Below are positions 36,394 through 44,855 of a DNA stretch of 64,000 bases, in pieces. The first letter of the stretch is position 1. Each line of letters starts with the position of its first letter. This DNA is from Halogeometricum sp. S3BR5-2 (GTDB taxonomy: Archaea; Halobacteriota; Halobacteria; Halobacteriales; Haloferacaceae), in the NCBI RefSeq assembly GCF_031624635.1, contig NZ_JAMQOQ010000001.1, positions 372,001 to 436,000 of the forward strand, in the 5' to 3' direction. Made by a program: the position numbers and the translations under genes. A model generated the notes under the pieces. It did not search any database, was not told the origin of the DNA, and was given only the letters and a program-made list of their open reading frames with translations.

Positions 36394-36643
36394 CGGCGAC
36401 CCCCGACCGCTCGCCGGTGGTTCGCCCGCACGCGTGCGAGGGTTCCGCCGCCGGCGCACGTGAGCGCTGCTCGAATCGACTCAGGGGAGATGCCGGTTCG
36501 TCACCCCGATTGTCCCGCCCGCCGTCTGTTCGCAGTCCATACCCCCGGGTTGGGCGCCGCGGGACTTGTAAGTTCCCCGCGGCGGCGCACACCGTCACCG
36601 CCGCGGACCGGTGTTTCTACTGACCTGTCCACATACACAAAAG

Positions 36644-36649
36644 TTATAA
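36644..36649 (+). promoter_or_regulatory. TATA box of the FUN14 gene
   Basis: TTATAA in an AT-rich block, about 27 bases before the ATG at 36673. Confidence 0.65.
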
Positions 36650-36672
36650 CTTCTGATGATACAGGACGAGAT

Positions 36673-37005
36673 ATGCCGGACCCGCTACAGCTGTCGATAG
36701 ACCCCACCTCCCTCGGACTCGAGTTCGGAAGCGGCGCCGTCGTCGGCGGCGTCGTCGGTTTCGCCGCGAAGAAGGTGGCCAAGGTGCTCGCCGTCGTCGT
36801 CGGCCTCGAACTGGCGCTGTTCAAGTTCCTCGAATCGCGCGGGATACTCGTCGTCGACTGGGAGAAACTCACCGCCGGGATGATGAAGACCACCGAGGCG
36901 GCCGCCGCCGGAACGCCCCCGAGTTGGCTGTCGACGCTCCTCTCGACGCTCTCCGTCTCGGCGGGGTTCACCGGCGGGTTCCTCCTCGGATTCAAGCAGG
37001 GATAG
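36673..37005 (+). CDS. FUN14-like small membrane protein
   Basis: The 110-residue protein has a hydrophobic FUN14-type domain: helix about 20-35 (GAVVGGVVGFAAKKVAK), a second helix (VLAVVVGLELALFKFLESRGI) and a third near the C-terminus (FTGGFLLGFKQG), the family's glycine-rich membrane pattern. The prokaryotic role is unknown; the eukaryotic relatives act in mitophagy. A TATA box 27 bases upstream supports a leaderless start at 36673. The 279-base gap upstream holds no RNA gene that I can see. Confidence 0.72.
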   Translation: MPDPLQLSIDPTSLGLEFGSGAVVGGVVGFAAKKVAKVLAVVVGLELALFKFLESRGILVVDWEKLTAGMMKTTEAAAAGTPPSWLSTLLSTLSVSAGFTGGFLLGFKQG

Positions 37006-37032
37006 CCGCCGTTCGACACGCCTCCGCGTGCC

Positions 37033-37758
37033 TCACCGGGTGCTCAGTTCGTCTTTGTCCTTGACGATGCGCGTTTCGGCCTCCCCGGAGGTGTAGTCGT
37101 TCACCATGTCGTAGAACTCGTTCTGCATCCCCGCCGGGAAGGTGACGACGCCGACCCACGACCCGTCGTTCTGCCACTCCTCTCGCTCCAAGTCGCCGTA
37201 CTCGCGCACCTGCGCCTGCGTCTTCCCGGCGTACTGCGCCGGAATCTGGACGGCGACGGTCACCTCGTCGAACCGGATGGGGATGACCGGCCGGAGGGCG
37301 TCGAGGGCGTCGTCCACCTGCGACTCCACCGTCTCCATGGGGTCGACTTTGAACCCCGCCTGTTCGAGGGCGCGTTCGATGCGGTCCGGAGGGTGCGGCG
37401 CGTTGTCCATCTGCGGGTTCACGGCGTTGCGCGTGATGGTGTTGATGAGTTGCTTGCGCTTTTGCTCCTGCATCTCGCGGCGCTGTTCGGCGGTTATCTG
37501 TATCTCGCCGCGCTTTACGACCTCCGGGATTATCTCCATCGGGTCCGTCGTCCCGAACACGGTTTCGAGGTCCTCCTCCGCCGGTCTGTCACCGCGGGAG
37601 GCGTCCTCGAAGACGTCCTCCGCCGCGATGACGTCCTCCAACTCGCCCTCGAACTCGCCACGTTTCATCGCGAGGGCGGCGTCGGGGTCGATGAGCACCT
37701 CGAAGCGTTCGCCGTGGGACTCCAGTCGGGCGGTCACCGCTTCGTCGAGTGAAATCAT
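37033..37758 (-). CDS. Ribosome assembly factor SBDS
   Basis: The 241-residue archaeal SBDS/Sdo1 protein helps mature the 60S-equivalent subunit and removes anti-association factor aIF6. The N-terminal FYSH domain (about 1-90), central helical domain ([24 protein letters not shown], about 95-165) and C-terminal ferredoxin-like domain ([17 protein letters not shown] to [15 protein letters not shown]) are in order. The start is the ATG at 37758 ([12 protein letters not shown]), with a minus-strand TTTTTAATT box (37779-37787) upstream. Confidence 0.93.
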   Translation of the reverse strand: MISLDEAVTARLESHGERFEVLIDPDAALAMKRGEFEGELEDVIAAEDVFEDASRGDRPAEEDLETVFGTTDPMEIIPEVVKRGEIQITAEQRREMQEQKRKQLINTITRNAVNPQMDNAPHPPDRIERALEQAGFKVDPMETVESQVDDALDALRPVIPIRFDEVTVAVQIPAQYAGKTQAQVREYGDLEREEWQNDGSWVGVVTFPAGMQNEFYDMVNDYTSGEAETRIVKDKDELSTR

Positions 37759-37778
37759 ACGACGTGATACTCGCTCCG

Positions 37779-37787
37779 AATTAAAAA
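37779..37787 (-). promoter_or_regulatory. TATA box of SBDS
   Basis: TTTTTAATT read on the minus strand, 21-29 bases upstream of the SBDS start; it lies in a 99-base divergent intergenic region. Confidence 0.6.
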
Positions 37788-37828
37788 GCCCTCCCCGAAC
37801 TCGACGCGCGTGGCCGGGGAGCGAAGCG

Positions 37829-37834
37829 CTATAT
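37829..37834 (+). promoter_or_regulatory. TATA box of the NifU-type gene
   Basis: CTATAT about 26 bases before the ATG at 37858. Confidence 0.6.
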
Positions 37835-37857
37835 CGGCCGCGCGCCTCCGCCCGGCT

Positions 37858-38181
37858 ATGAGCATCGACACCGCGGACGACGCCGCGACCCTCGAAGACC
37901 GACTCGCCCTGTTCATGCGGCGCAACTTCCCGCAGATTCAGATGCACGGCGGCACCGCCGGCATCGACGCTCTCGACGAGGAGTCGGGCGAAGTGTGGAT
38001 TTCGCTCGGCGGCGCGTGCTCGGGGTGCGGCATCTCCCCGATGACGGTGCAGGCGCTGAAGTCCCGGATGGTGACGGAGTTCGAGGAGATATCGCAGGTG
38101 CACGCGACGACGGGCGGGTCGTTCGACTACGATACCCCCGAGGACCCGTTCGCGCGCAGTCGCGACGACGCCCCGTTCTGA
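37858..38181 (+). CDS. NifU C-terminal domain Fe-S scaffold protein
   Basis: The 107-residue NfuA/NifU-C domain protein has the CxxC cluster-binding motif (GACSGCGIS, about residues 58-61) preceded by the conserved [17 protein letters not shown]. It should assemble or carry [4Fe-4S] clusters as a dimer. It lacks the N-terminal IscU-like domain, so it is an Nfu type. It is divergent from SBDS. The ATG at 37858 is supported by the TATA box. Confidence 0.88.
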   Translation: MSIDTADDAATLEDRLALFMRRNFPQIQMHGGTAGIDALDEESGEVWISLGGACSGCGISPMTVQALKSRMVTEFEEISQVHATTGGSFDYDTPEDPFARSRDDAPF

Positions 38182-38281
38182 GACGCTTCGCTCGAACCGA
38201 CTTCGCGGCCGGAAACCCCCCGTTAACGACCCGATTACCGGGCGAATGGGGCCACTAAACGGCGTCTAGTCGAACCGTACC

Positions 38282-38289
38282 TATATAAT
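38282..38289 (+). promoter_or_regulatory. TATA box of the 38309 microprotein
   Basis: TATATAATC region about 24 bases before the ATG at 38309, the most canonical box in this stretch. Confidence 0.65.
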
Positions 38290-38308
38290 CAGACGACAGT
38301 CTCGGAGT

Positions 38309-38482
38309 ATGTCCAAAACGAAATCACACCGCTCGAACGCGTCCGCGCGCTACCACGTCGTCTGCCGCGACTGTCCGACGGAGTCCGTCGAGCGAACCGG
38401 CGTGGCGGCCGCGCAGGTGCGCAGCGAACACGTCGCCGAGACGGGACATCGCGTCGTCGTCGGCGCTCTCTCGGGCGAGTAG
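38309..38482 (+). CDS. Small protein with C-x2-C...H-x5-H pattern
   Basis: The 57-residue protein starts MSKTKSHRSNASARYHVVCRDC and has C19, C22, H41 and H47, a C2H2-type zinc-finger arrangement, then a helix (AAAQVRSEHVAETGHR). A strong TATA box supports it. The basic N-terminus suits nucleic-acid binding. It resembles haloarchaeal C2H2-like microproteins, but I do not recognise a named family. Confidence 0.62.
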   Translation: MSKTKSHRSNASARYHVVCRDCPTESVERTGVAAAQVRSEHVAETGHRVVVGALSGE

Positions 38483-38522
38483 TCGAATCGAAAATCGAGA
38501 ACGGCGTCGCCGGCGCGGGCGC

Positions 38523-38861
38523 TCAGTTCGACAGTTCCTCGATGATGTCGAGGAGGTCGTCTTTGTCCTGCACGCCGATGACGCGCTTGGCCTGTTCGCC
38601 GCCCTGGTAGAACTGCAGCGTCGGCACCGAGCGGACGCCCTCGTCGCGGGCGAGTTCCTGCAGTTCGTCGATGTCGACTTTCAGGACCAGCGCGTCGGTC
38701 TCGGCGGCGATTTCCTCGACGGTCGGTTCGAGCATCTTGCACGGTCCGCACCAGTCCGCGTGGAAATCCACGAGCACCACGTCGTGTTCCGAGACGAGTT
38801 GTTCGAGGTGGTCCTGGCTCTCGACGTGGACGGGGCTGCCTTTGCTTTCGGGCGTGCTCAT
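38523..38861 (-). CDS. trxA: Thioredoxin
   Basis: The 112-residue thioredoxin-fold protein has the redox motif WCGPC (residues 37-41), the cis-proline region VRSVPTLQFY and the typical C-terminal helix. An extra N-terminal 18 residues (MSTPESKGSPVHVES) are common in haloarchaeal thioredoxins. It reduces protein disulfides in the cytoplasm. The ATG at 38861 is chosen over extensions running into the next gene's region. Confidence 0.93.
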   Translation of the reverse strand: MSTPESKGSPVHVESQDHLEQLVSEHDVVLVDFHADWCGPCKMLEPTVEEIAAETDALVLKVDIDELQELARDEGVRSVPTLQFYQGGEQAKRVIGVQDKDDLLDIIEELSN

Positions 38862-38976
38862 TATCGGGGATAGTCGCGGGACGCCCTTAACTATTGAGAG
38901 GGAATGTCGACTGGCCGCACGACCGTCGAGCGACCGCCGGGCGACTACCGGGCGCCTGCGGAGCGACGGCGTCCGC

Positions 38977-39639
38977 TCAGGGGACGTCGTATCCGAGGAG
39001 GACGCCGTCGTCGATGCGTTCGACCTCGCGGAGTTCGAGTCGGGGGAACGACTCGACGAAGCCGTCGCCGTCGGCCAGCGTGGGGGCGTCGCGGCCGCCG
39101 AACACCACCGACCCGACGTACAGGGTGAGTTCGTCCACCAGTCCGTCCTCGAACAGCGAGAAGATGACCTCGCCGCCGCCCTCGACCATGAGTCGGTCGA
39201 CGCCGCGCGATTCGAGTTCCGCGAGGGCGTCGGGGAAGGAGACGCGCGTCCGGCCGGCGACGACCACCTCCGCGCCGGCGTCGCGGAGAGCAGCAATTCG
39301 GTCGTCGGGGGCGGCCTCGCTCGCGAGGAGGTACGTCGTCGCCGCGCCGTCGAGGATTCTGGCGTCGGACGGCGTCCGGGCGCGGGAGTCCGCGACGACG
39401 CGCGCCGGCGAGGGGTCGCGGCCGGCGGTCCGGCGTTCGTCCCGGTAGTTGTCGTCGTCGAGGGTAAGGTGCGGGTCGTCCGCGAGGACGGTGCCGACGC
39501 CGACGAGGACGGCGTCGCTGTCGGCGCGGACGCGGTCGACGCGGGCGAAGTCGTCCGCGCCGCTGATCTTCACCTGCTCGCGCCGCCGCGTCGACAGTTT
39601 CCCGTCGACGCTCGCGGCGGCGTTGACGACGACGTGCAT
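38977..39639 (-). CDS. arfC: 2,5-diamino-6-(ribosylamino)-pyrimidinone 5'-phosphate reductase
   Basis: The 220-residue RibD-C/dihydrofolate-reductase-fold enzyme is the archaeal riboflavin and F420 pathway step that reduces the ribose ring of the pyrimidinone phosphate with NADPH. Visible motifs: MHVVVNAAASVDGKL (substrate-binding N-terminus), VRADSDAVLVGVGTVLADDP, LMVEGGGEVIFSLFEDGLVDEL. The position upstream of the rpa1 operon matches my memory of Haloferax gene order. The start is the ATG at 39639, the family N-terminus. Confidence 0.88.
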   Translation of the reverse strand: MHVVVNAAASVDGKLSTRRREQVKISGADDFARVDRVRADSDAVLVGVGTVLADDPHLTLDDDNYRDERRTAGRDPSPARVVADSRARTPSDARILDGAATTYLLASEAAPDDRIAALRDAGAEVVVAGRTRVSFPDALAELESRGVDRLMVEGGGEVIFSLFEDGLVDELTLYVGSVVFGGRDAPTLADGDGFVESFPRLELREVERIDDGVLLGYDVP

Positions 39640-39753
39640 ACGCCTCCGTGGACGCGACCCGGAAAACGGGTTTCGGTCGGCGTTCGTACGGCGAGATTCG
39701 GTCGGCTTCGCTCCGACGGGAAGCGGTGCTGTCCGGCGACCGCGGACCGGAGA

Positions 39754-39761
39754 TATAAATA
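39754..39761 (+). promoter_or_regulatory. TATA box of the glycosyltransferase gene
   Basis: TATAAATA, 26-33 bases before the ATG at 39787; the clearest consensus box in the window. Confidence 0.7.
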
Positions 39762-39786
39762 CGCCACCGTGGTAATCCATTACAGA

Positions 39787-40836
39787 ATGCCGCCGAAAGT
39801 GCTGATGCTGGGTTGGGGCTTCCCGCCGAACGTGAGCGGTGGTCTCGACACCCACGTCGGGGAGATGTTCGACGGACTCAGAGCGCGCGACGTGGACATC
39901 GAACTCGTCCTTCCGGCGGAGTACGCCCCGGAGGACAGGGAGGGAATCCACGGCGTCCCGACCGGACAGGGCGACATCATCACCCGCATCGGGCGGCTCA
40001 GTTCGGCGTTCGCGGAGCACGCCGAGGACGCCGACATCGTCCACACCCACGACTGGTTCGGCTACGGTCCGGGGTCGCGCGCGAAGTCGAACGCGGACGT
40101 CGAGTGGGTGACGACGTTCCACTCGCTGTCGTCGGACCGCAACCTCGACCCGCCGAAGCGGGAGGTAGAGACCGAACGCCGCATCGCCGAGCGCTGCGAC
40201 CACCTGTTGGCGGTGAGCAAACTCACCGCCGGCCGCGTCAAGGAACTGTACGGCGGCGACCCGGAGGTCATCTACAACGGCTTCTCGAAGTGCGAAACGA
40301 CCGGCCGCGACCTGAAAGAGGAACTCGATATCGACGGCGACATGCTGTTCTTCGTCGGCCGGCACACCGACCAGAAGGGCATCTCCCACCTCGTCTACGC
40401 GATGGAGAAGCTCAGACGCGACGACGTGACCCTCGTCGTCGGCGGGTCGGGCCACCTCACGGCGCAACTGAAGAAGTTCGCCCAACTGCTCGACGTCGAG
40501 GACCAACTGGAGTGGGTCGGCTACATCCCCGAGGAGGAACTCGGCGACTACTACGCCTCGGCTGACCTGTTCGTCTCGCCCTCCCTCTCGGAGCCGTTCG
40601 GCATCACCATCACGGAGGCGCTCTCGGCCGGCACGCGCGTCGTCGCCACCGAGAGCGGCGTCAACGAGGTGCTCCCCGACGACTGCGTCATCGAGGTCGA
40701 ACCCGCCTCCGACTCCATCGCCGACGGCATCGACTACGGTCTCTCCCTGGAGGGGCCGCCGGAGTACGACCCCGTCACGTGGGAGGACGTGGTCGACGAG
40801 ACGATCGACTTCTACGAGCGCATCGCGGACGAGTAG
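39787..40836 (+). CDS. Glycosyltransferase family 4 protein
   Basis: The 349-residue GT-B fold enzyme begins MPPKVLMLGWGFPPNVSGGLDTHV (the GT4 acceptor-side GG loop). The donor-site half carries the nucleotide-sugar glutamate pattern EPFGITITEALSAG (E-x7-E, about 276-284). It is likely to transfer a hexose to a glycan, glycolipid or storage polymer; the donor is unknown. A TATAAATA box sits just upstream. It is monocistronic and flanked by arfC and the DSPYQ-repeat gene. Confidence 0.87.
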   Translation: MPPKVLMLGWGFPPNVSGGLDTHVGEMFDGLRARDVDIELVLPAEYAPEDREGIHGVPTGQGDIITRIGRLSSAFAEHAEDADIVHTHDWFGYGPGSRAKSNADVEWVTTFHSLSSDRNLDPPKREVETERRIAERCDHLLAVSKLTAGRVKELYGGDPEVIYNGFSKCETTGRDLKEELDIDGDMLFFVGRHTDQKGISHLVYAMEKLRRDDVTLVVGGSGHLTAQLKKFAQLLDVEDQLEWVGYIPEEELGDYYASADLFVSPSLSEPFGITITEALSAGTRVVATESGVNEVLPDDCVIEVEPASDSIADGIDYGLSLEGPPEYDPVTWEDVVDETIDFYERIADE

Positions 40837-40902
40837 ACGAGTAAACCCGAGCGCTACGCGGACGCTGACGCGTGAACGTGCGACCGGCGCTCGTCGAGTT
40901 TT

Positions 40903-41307
40903 TTACCGCAGCAGACGCACGTCGGTGACCGGTTCGGGGTGGCGGATCCGGTAGCCGTCGCTGGTCGGGACCATCCCCTCTCGGGGGAGGCTCTGTCGGG
41001 CGGCCTGGTACGGCGAGTCGTCGCGGGCGGACTGGTAGGGGCTGTCGTCCCGCGAGGACTGGTAGGGGCTGTCCCGGTCCGCCGGTTGGTACGGGCTGTC
41101 ACCGTCGGCCCGTTGGTACGGACTGTCGCTCTGCTGGCGCGCCCCGCGCTCGAAGTCCTCCGGCGGCAGGTAGATTCGCTCGCCGGACTCCGACTCGACG
41201 ACGACGGCGGTGTCCCGGTCGCCCCGCATCGTGATGACCGTCTCCTCGTCGTCGACGGTCAGGCTGAACGAGACGTCCTCCTCTCTCTCTGCCTCGGCGT
41301 CGCTCAT
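40903..41307 (-). CDS. Conserved haloarchaeal protein with five DSPYQ repeats, DUF7510-like
   Basis: The 134-residue protein has an N-terminal beta domain (about 10-52, VSFSLTVDDEETVITMRGD to ERIYLPPEDFERG), then five nine-residue repeats each beginning DSPYQ (61-105) and a conserved C-terminus (GMVPTSDGYRIRHPEPVTDVRLLR). The frame resembles the haloarchaeal family I recall as DUF7510. It is divergent from the rpa1 operon, with a 236-base region between, and shares synteny with it in related species (memory). Function is unknown; the repeats look like a disordered linker or binding array. Confidence 0.72.
   Translation of the reverse strand: MSDAEAEREEDVSFSLTVDDEETVITMRGDRDTAVVVESESGERIYLPPEDFERGARQQSDSPYQRADGDSPYQPADRDSPYQSSRDDSPYQSARDDSPYQAARQSLPREGMVPTSDGYRIRHPEPVTDVRLLR
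40993..41127 (-). repeat. Five tandem 27-base units (DSPYQ repeats)
   Basis: Five consecutive 27-base units in frame encode DSPYQ followed by four variable residues. The third-base sequence has drifted between copies, so the array is old or selected at protein level. Confidence 0.75.
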
Positions 41308-41512
41308 ACCCCCTCCTGCGGCGGCCTCGCACTTAGCAGTTCGTGCTCCTCTTCGACGTTTGATTCCGCAGACGCGGTCGGGACGGCGGTGAAGCCTCGA
41401 AGGTCGACCCTTTTCAGCCCCGCCGGTGGCGACTTCCCGGCCGCCGTCGCGCGTTCGCGTTCGGTCTCTTCGCCGTCGCGCGACCCCACCCGACGACCCC
41501 CGCCGGCAACCC

Positions 41513-41520
41513 TTTTTACG
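41513..41520 (+). promoter_or_regulatory. TATA box of the rpa1 operon
   Basis: TTTTTACG, 24-31 bases before the ATG at 41544. Confidence 0.6.
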
Positions 41521-41543
41521 GGACGAGGCAGTAGTTCACGACG

Positions 41544-42815
41544 ATGAACGTCGACGAACACGCCGAGGAACTCGCCTCCACCCTCGGGGTAGACAAAGCG
41601 GAGGTCAAATCCGACCTGGAGAACCTGCTGTCGTACAGCGTGCCGATAGACGAGGCCAAACAGAGCATCCGCCGGAAGCACGGCGGCGACTCCGGCGCCA
41701 GCGCCGCGCCCACCTCGAAGGACGTGGCCGACGTCGACACCGACGACGGCAACGTCACCGTCACGGTGCGGGTGCTCACCGTCGGCAAGCGCTCCATCCG
41801 CTATCAGGGCGAGGAGCAGACCATCCGCGAGGGCGAACTCGCGGACGCGACGGGCAAGATATCCTACACGGCGTGGCAGGACTTCGGCTTCGAGGCCGGC
41901 GATTCGGTCACCGTGGGCAACGCCAACGTCCGCGAGTGGGACGGCAAGCCCGAACTCAACCTCGGGCAGAGCACCACCGTCGCGGTGGAGACGGAACCCG
42001 TCGAGACGGCTCACGAGGCCGGCGGCGACACGGACCTCGTGGACTTGCGCGCCGGCGACCGGGGGCGCAACGTCGAGGTGCGCGTCCTCGAATCGGAGGA
42101 ACGGGTCATCTCCGGGCGCGACGGCGACACCACCATCCGGTCGGGCGTCGTCGCCGACGAGTCGGCCCGACTGCCCTTCACCGACTGGGGCGCCCGCCCC
42201 GAACTCCGCGAGGGCGAGGCGTTCCGCTTCGAGGACGCGTACGTCCGTGAGTTCCGCGGCGTCCCGCAGGTGAACCTCTCGGAGTTCACCACCGTCACGC
42301 CGCTCTCGCGCGACGTGGAGGTGAACGAGGACGCCCCGCGGATGCGAATCGACGAGGCCGTCGGTTCCGGCGGGATGTTCGACGTGGAAGTCGTGGGCAA
42401 CCTGCTGGAGGTGCGCGACGGGTCGGGACTCATCGAGCGCTGCCCCGACTGCGGACGCGTCCTCCAGAACGGCCAGTGCCGCCAGCACGGCGACGTCGAC
42501 GGCGAGGACGACATGCGCGTGAAGGCCATCATCGACGACGGGCACGGCACGGTGACGGCCGTCCTGGACCGCGACCTCACGGAGGAACTGTACGGCGCGC
42601 CGATGGCCGACGCGATGGAAGCGGCCCGCGAGGCGATGGACAAAGAGGTCGTCGCCGACGAAATCAGGAATCGCGTCGTCGGACGGGAGTTCCGCGTCCG
42701 CGGCAACCTCTCGGTGGACGACTACGGCGCGAACCTCGAAGCGACCGAGTTCGAGGAGACGGGGGACGACCCCGCCGACCGCGCGGCCGCGGTCCTCTCG
42801 GAGGTGTCGGCATGA
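41544..42815 (+). CDS. rpa1: Single-stranded DNA-binding protein RPA (Rpa1-like)
   Basis: The 423-residue protein binds ssDNA in replication and repair. It begins MNVDEHAEELASTLGVDKAEVK (a helical N-domain) and has successive OB folds (about 65-155, 165-260 and 265-300+) with repeated K(I)SYTAW / LPFTDWG patterns. A zinc finger C300-C303-C312-H315 lies in the last third. In Haloferax the gene is followed by rpap1 and a phosphoesterase; the same order is seen here. The stop overlaps the ATG of the next gene (ATGA). Confidence 0.92.
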   Translation: MNVDEHAEELASTLGVDKAEVKSDLENLLSYSVPIDEAKQSIRRKHGGDSGASAAPTSKDVADVDTDDGNVTVTVRVLTVGKRSIRYQGEEQTIREGELADATGKISYTAWQDFGFEAGDSVTVGNANVREWDGKPELNLGQSTTVAVETEPVETAHEAGGDTDLVDLRAGDRGRNVEVRVLESEERVISGRDGDTTIRSGVVADESARLPFTDWGARPELREGEAFRFEDAYVREFRGVPQVNLSEFTTVTPLSRDVEVNEDAPRMRIDEAVGSGGMFDVEVVGNLLEVRDGSGLIERCPDCGRVLQNGQCRQHGDVDGEDDMRVKAIIDDGHGTVTAVLDRDLTEELYGAPMADAMEAAREAMDKEVVADEIRNRVVGREFRVRGNLSVDDYGANLEATEFEETGDDPADRAAAVLSEVSA

Positions 42816-44851
42816 GCGTCATCGAGAACCGCCGCGAGGTGGCCTACCGCGTCTTCGCCGCGGAGTTCGACGACGCCACCCTCTCCTACTCCGAGGGCGA
42901 CGAGGAGCGAGCGCCGAACTACGTCGTCACGCCGACCGGCGCGCGCGTGAACCGCCTGTTCGCCGTCGGCGCCCTCACCGAGGTGGAGTCGGTGAACGAG
43001 GAGGTGCTGCGAGGCAGAATCGCGGACCCGACCGGCGTGTTCGTCACCTACGCCGGGCAGTACCAACCGGAGGCGATGAACTTCCTCGACCGCGCGTCGC
43101 CGCCGATGTTCGTCTCCATCACGGGCAAGGCGCGGACGTACGAACCCGAGGACTCGGACCGGGTGTTCACCTCGGTCCGCCCGGAGAGCATCAACGAAGT
43201 CGACGCCGGCACGCGGGACCGGTGGGTCGTCGCCGCCGCCCGAGCGACGCTCGAACGCGTGGCGACGATGCGGGCCGCGATGGCGATGGACCGCCGCGGC
43301 GAGGACCTGCGTGTCGCCCTCGAAGCGCGCGGCGTGAACGAGTCGCTGGCCGCGGGCGTTCCCCTCGCCATCGACCACTACGGGACGACCGAGCACTACC
43401 TCGAAGCCGTCCGGCGGATGGCCGTCCAGGCGCTCGAACTCGTCGAAGGCGACCGCGACGCCGTCGACTCGCTGACCGTCGACCCGGACGAGGTCGGACC
43501 GGACGAACTCGGTCCGCTTCCGGCGGTCCCGGCGGCGACGGAACCCGAGGGCGGCGACGTCGCCCTCACCGAGGTCCGCGAGGGCGGCGACGCCGACGAG
43601 AGCGTCACTGCCGCCCCCGACGGTGCGGCGGGCGACGCCGACGCGGAACCCGAATCCGAATCGGGCGCCGCCGATGCCGATGTCGATATCGGCGCCGGCG
43701 CGGGCGCGAGTACGACCCCGGACGCGAACACCGACACGGCCGCGGACGCGGAAGTCGAGTCGTCCGGAACCGACCGCGAGACGACCGAACCCGGGATGGA
43801 GACGGCGGCCGCCGAGTCCGCCGAGACGTCGGACCCGTCCGGCCCCGACCCGTCGACGGAGGCGCCCGACGCGCCCTCGGAGTCGGACGCGACCCCGGAC
43901 TCGGTCGAGACGGAACCCGACCCGACCGAACGGACCGCCGCCTCCGCGACGGCGGACGCCGGCGGGTCGGGGAGCGAGAGCGACTCGGAGCCGTCCGATT
44001 CGACGGGCGGACTGGGCGACTTCGACGAGGGGTCGGCCGCGTCCGCCGAACCGGCCGGAGACGAGACGGCCGAGTCCGAATCCATGTCCGACGCGGACGA
44101 CGGTGACGCGAGCGGACTGGGCGACTTCGACGCCGGCGACGCCGAACCCGAGGCGACGGAAGAGGCCGGAGCGGACGCGACAGAGGCGGAGGCGGCGGAG
44201 GCGGACGCGGGCGAGATGTACGAGATGAGCGACGACGAACGCGCGGAGATAGAAGAGGAGTTCGGCGCGGAGTTCTCCACCGGCAACGAGGTGGACGACC
44301 CCGGCGAGGCCGACATCGACGTGCCCGACGCCGACGAACTGGAGGCGCAGGCCGCCGAGGCGAACGCCGGAACGAACGGCCAGACGCCGTCGACGACCGA
44401 GTCGGTCGCCTCCGAGTCGACCGGCGAGTCCGACGCGGCGAGCGATGAACCGGCGGCGACGCCGGACGACCCGCGCCCGGACACGCAGTCCCCCGAGGCG
44501 GCGGCCGAGTCACCGGACGGCGCCGTCGCGGACGACGTCGAGACCCCCGAGGAGGCCGAGACGGCGGCCGGCGAGTCAGACCCCATCGAGTCCGCGGGCG
44601 GCGACGACGCGGAGACCGCGGACGCGGACGCCGGCGGCGACGCGGAGGCCGAGGACGTCGACCTCGAAGACGCCGTCGTGGAGGTCATGGCCGACTTGGA
44701 CGACGGCGACGGCGCGGACCGCGAGGCGGTCGTCGAGGCCATCGTCGACCGCTACGGCGCCGACGCCGACGCCGTCGACGACGCGATTCAGGACGCCCTC
44801 ATGAGCGGGAAGTGCTACGAGCCGAACGAGGGCACGCTGAAGTCCATCTGA
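42812..44851 (+). CDS. rpap1: RPA-associated protein (COG3390 type) with a long acidic linker
   Basis: The 679-residue protein has an N-terminal OB-like domain (about 1-215, MSVIENRREVAYRVFAAEFDD to ALELVEGDRD), a low-complexity acidic region of about 390 residues (225-615, rich in D, E, A, S) and a C-terminal winged-helix domain (about 616-679, LEDAVVEVMADLDDGDGAD to CYEPNEG). It is the haloarchaeal partner of RPA1 in ssDNA binding. The motif GLGDFD occurs twice in the linker. It overlaps rpa1 by ATGA and is followed after four bases by the phosphoesterase gene. Confidence 0.88.
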   Translation: MSVIENRREVAYRVFAAEFDDATLSYSEGDEERAPNYVVTPTGARVNRLFAVGALTEVESVNEEVLRGRIADPTGVFVTYAGQYQPEAMNFLDRASPPMFVSITGKARTYEPEDSDRVFTSVRPESINEVDAGTRDRWVVAAARATLERVATMRAAMAMDRRGEDLRVALEARGVNESLAAGVPLAIDHYGTTEHYLEAVRRMAVQALELVEGDRDAVDSLTVDPDEVGPDELGPLPAVPAATEPEGGDVALTEVREGGDADESVTAAPDGAAGDADAEPESESGAADADVDIGAGAGASTTPDANTDTAADAEVESSGTDRETTEPGMETAAAESAETSDPSGPDPSTEAPDAPSESDATPDSVETEPDPTERTAASATADAGGSGSESDSEPSDSTGGLGDFDEGSAASAEPAGDETAESESMSDADDGDASGLGDFDAGDAEPEATEEAGADATEAEAAEADAGEMYEMSDDERAEIEEEFGAEFSTGNEVDDPGEADIDVPDADELEAQAAEANAGTNGQTPSTTESVASESTGESDAASDEPAATPDDPRPDTQSPEAAAESPDGAVADDVETPEEAETAAGESDPIESAGGDDAETADADAGGDAEAEDVDLEDAVVEVMADLDDGDGADREAVVEAIVDRYGADADAVDDAIQDALMSGKCYEPNEGTLKSI

Positions 44852-44855
44852 GCCG

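Noticed and set aside
36394-36672. Possible small RNA gene between HflX and FUN14
   Set aside because: No tRNA cloverleaf, no conserved RNA motif; a TATA box near the end explains the AT-rich part.
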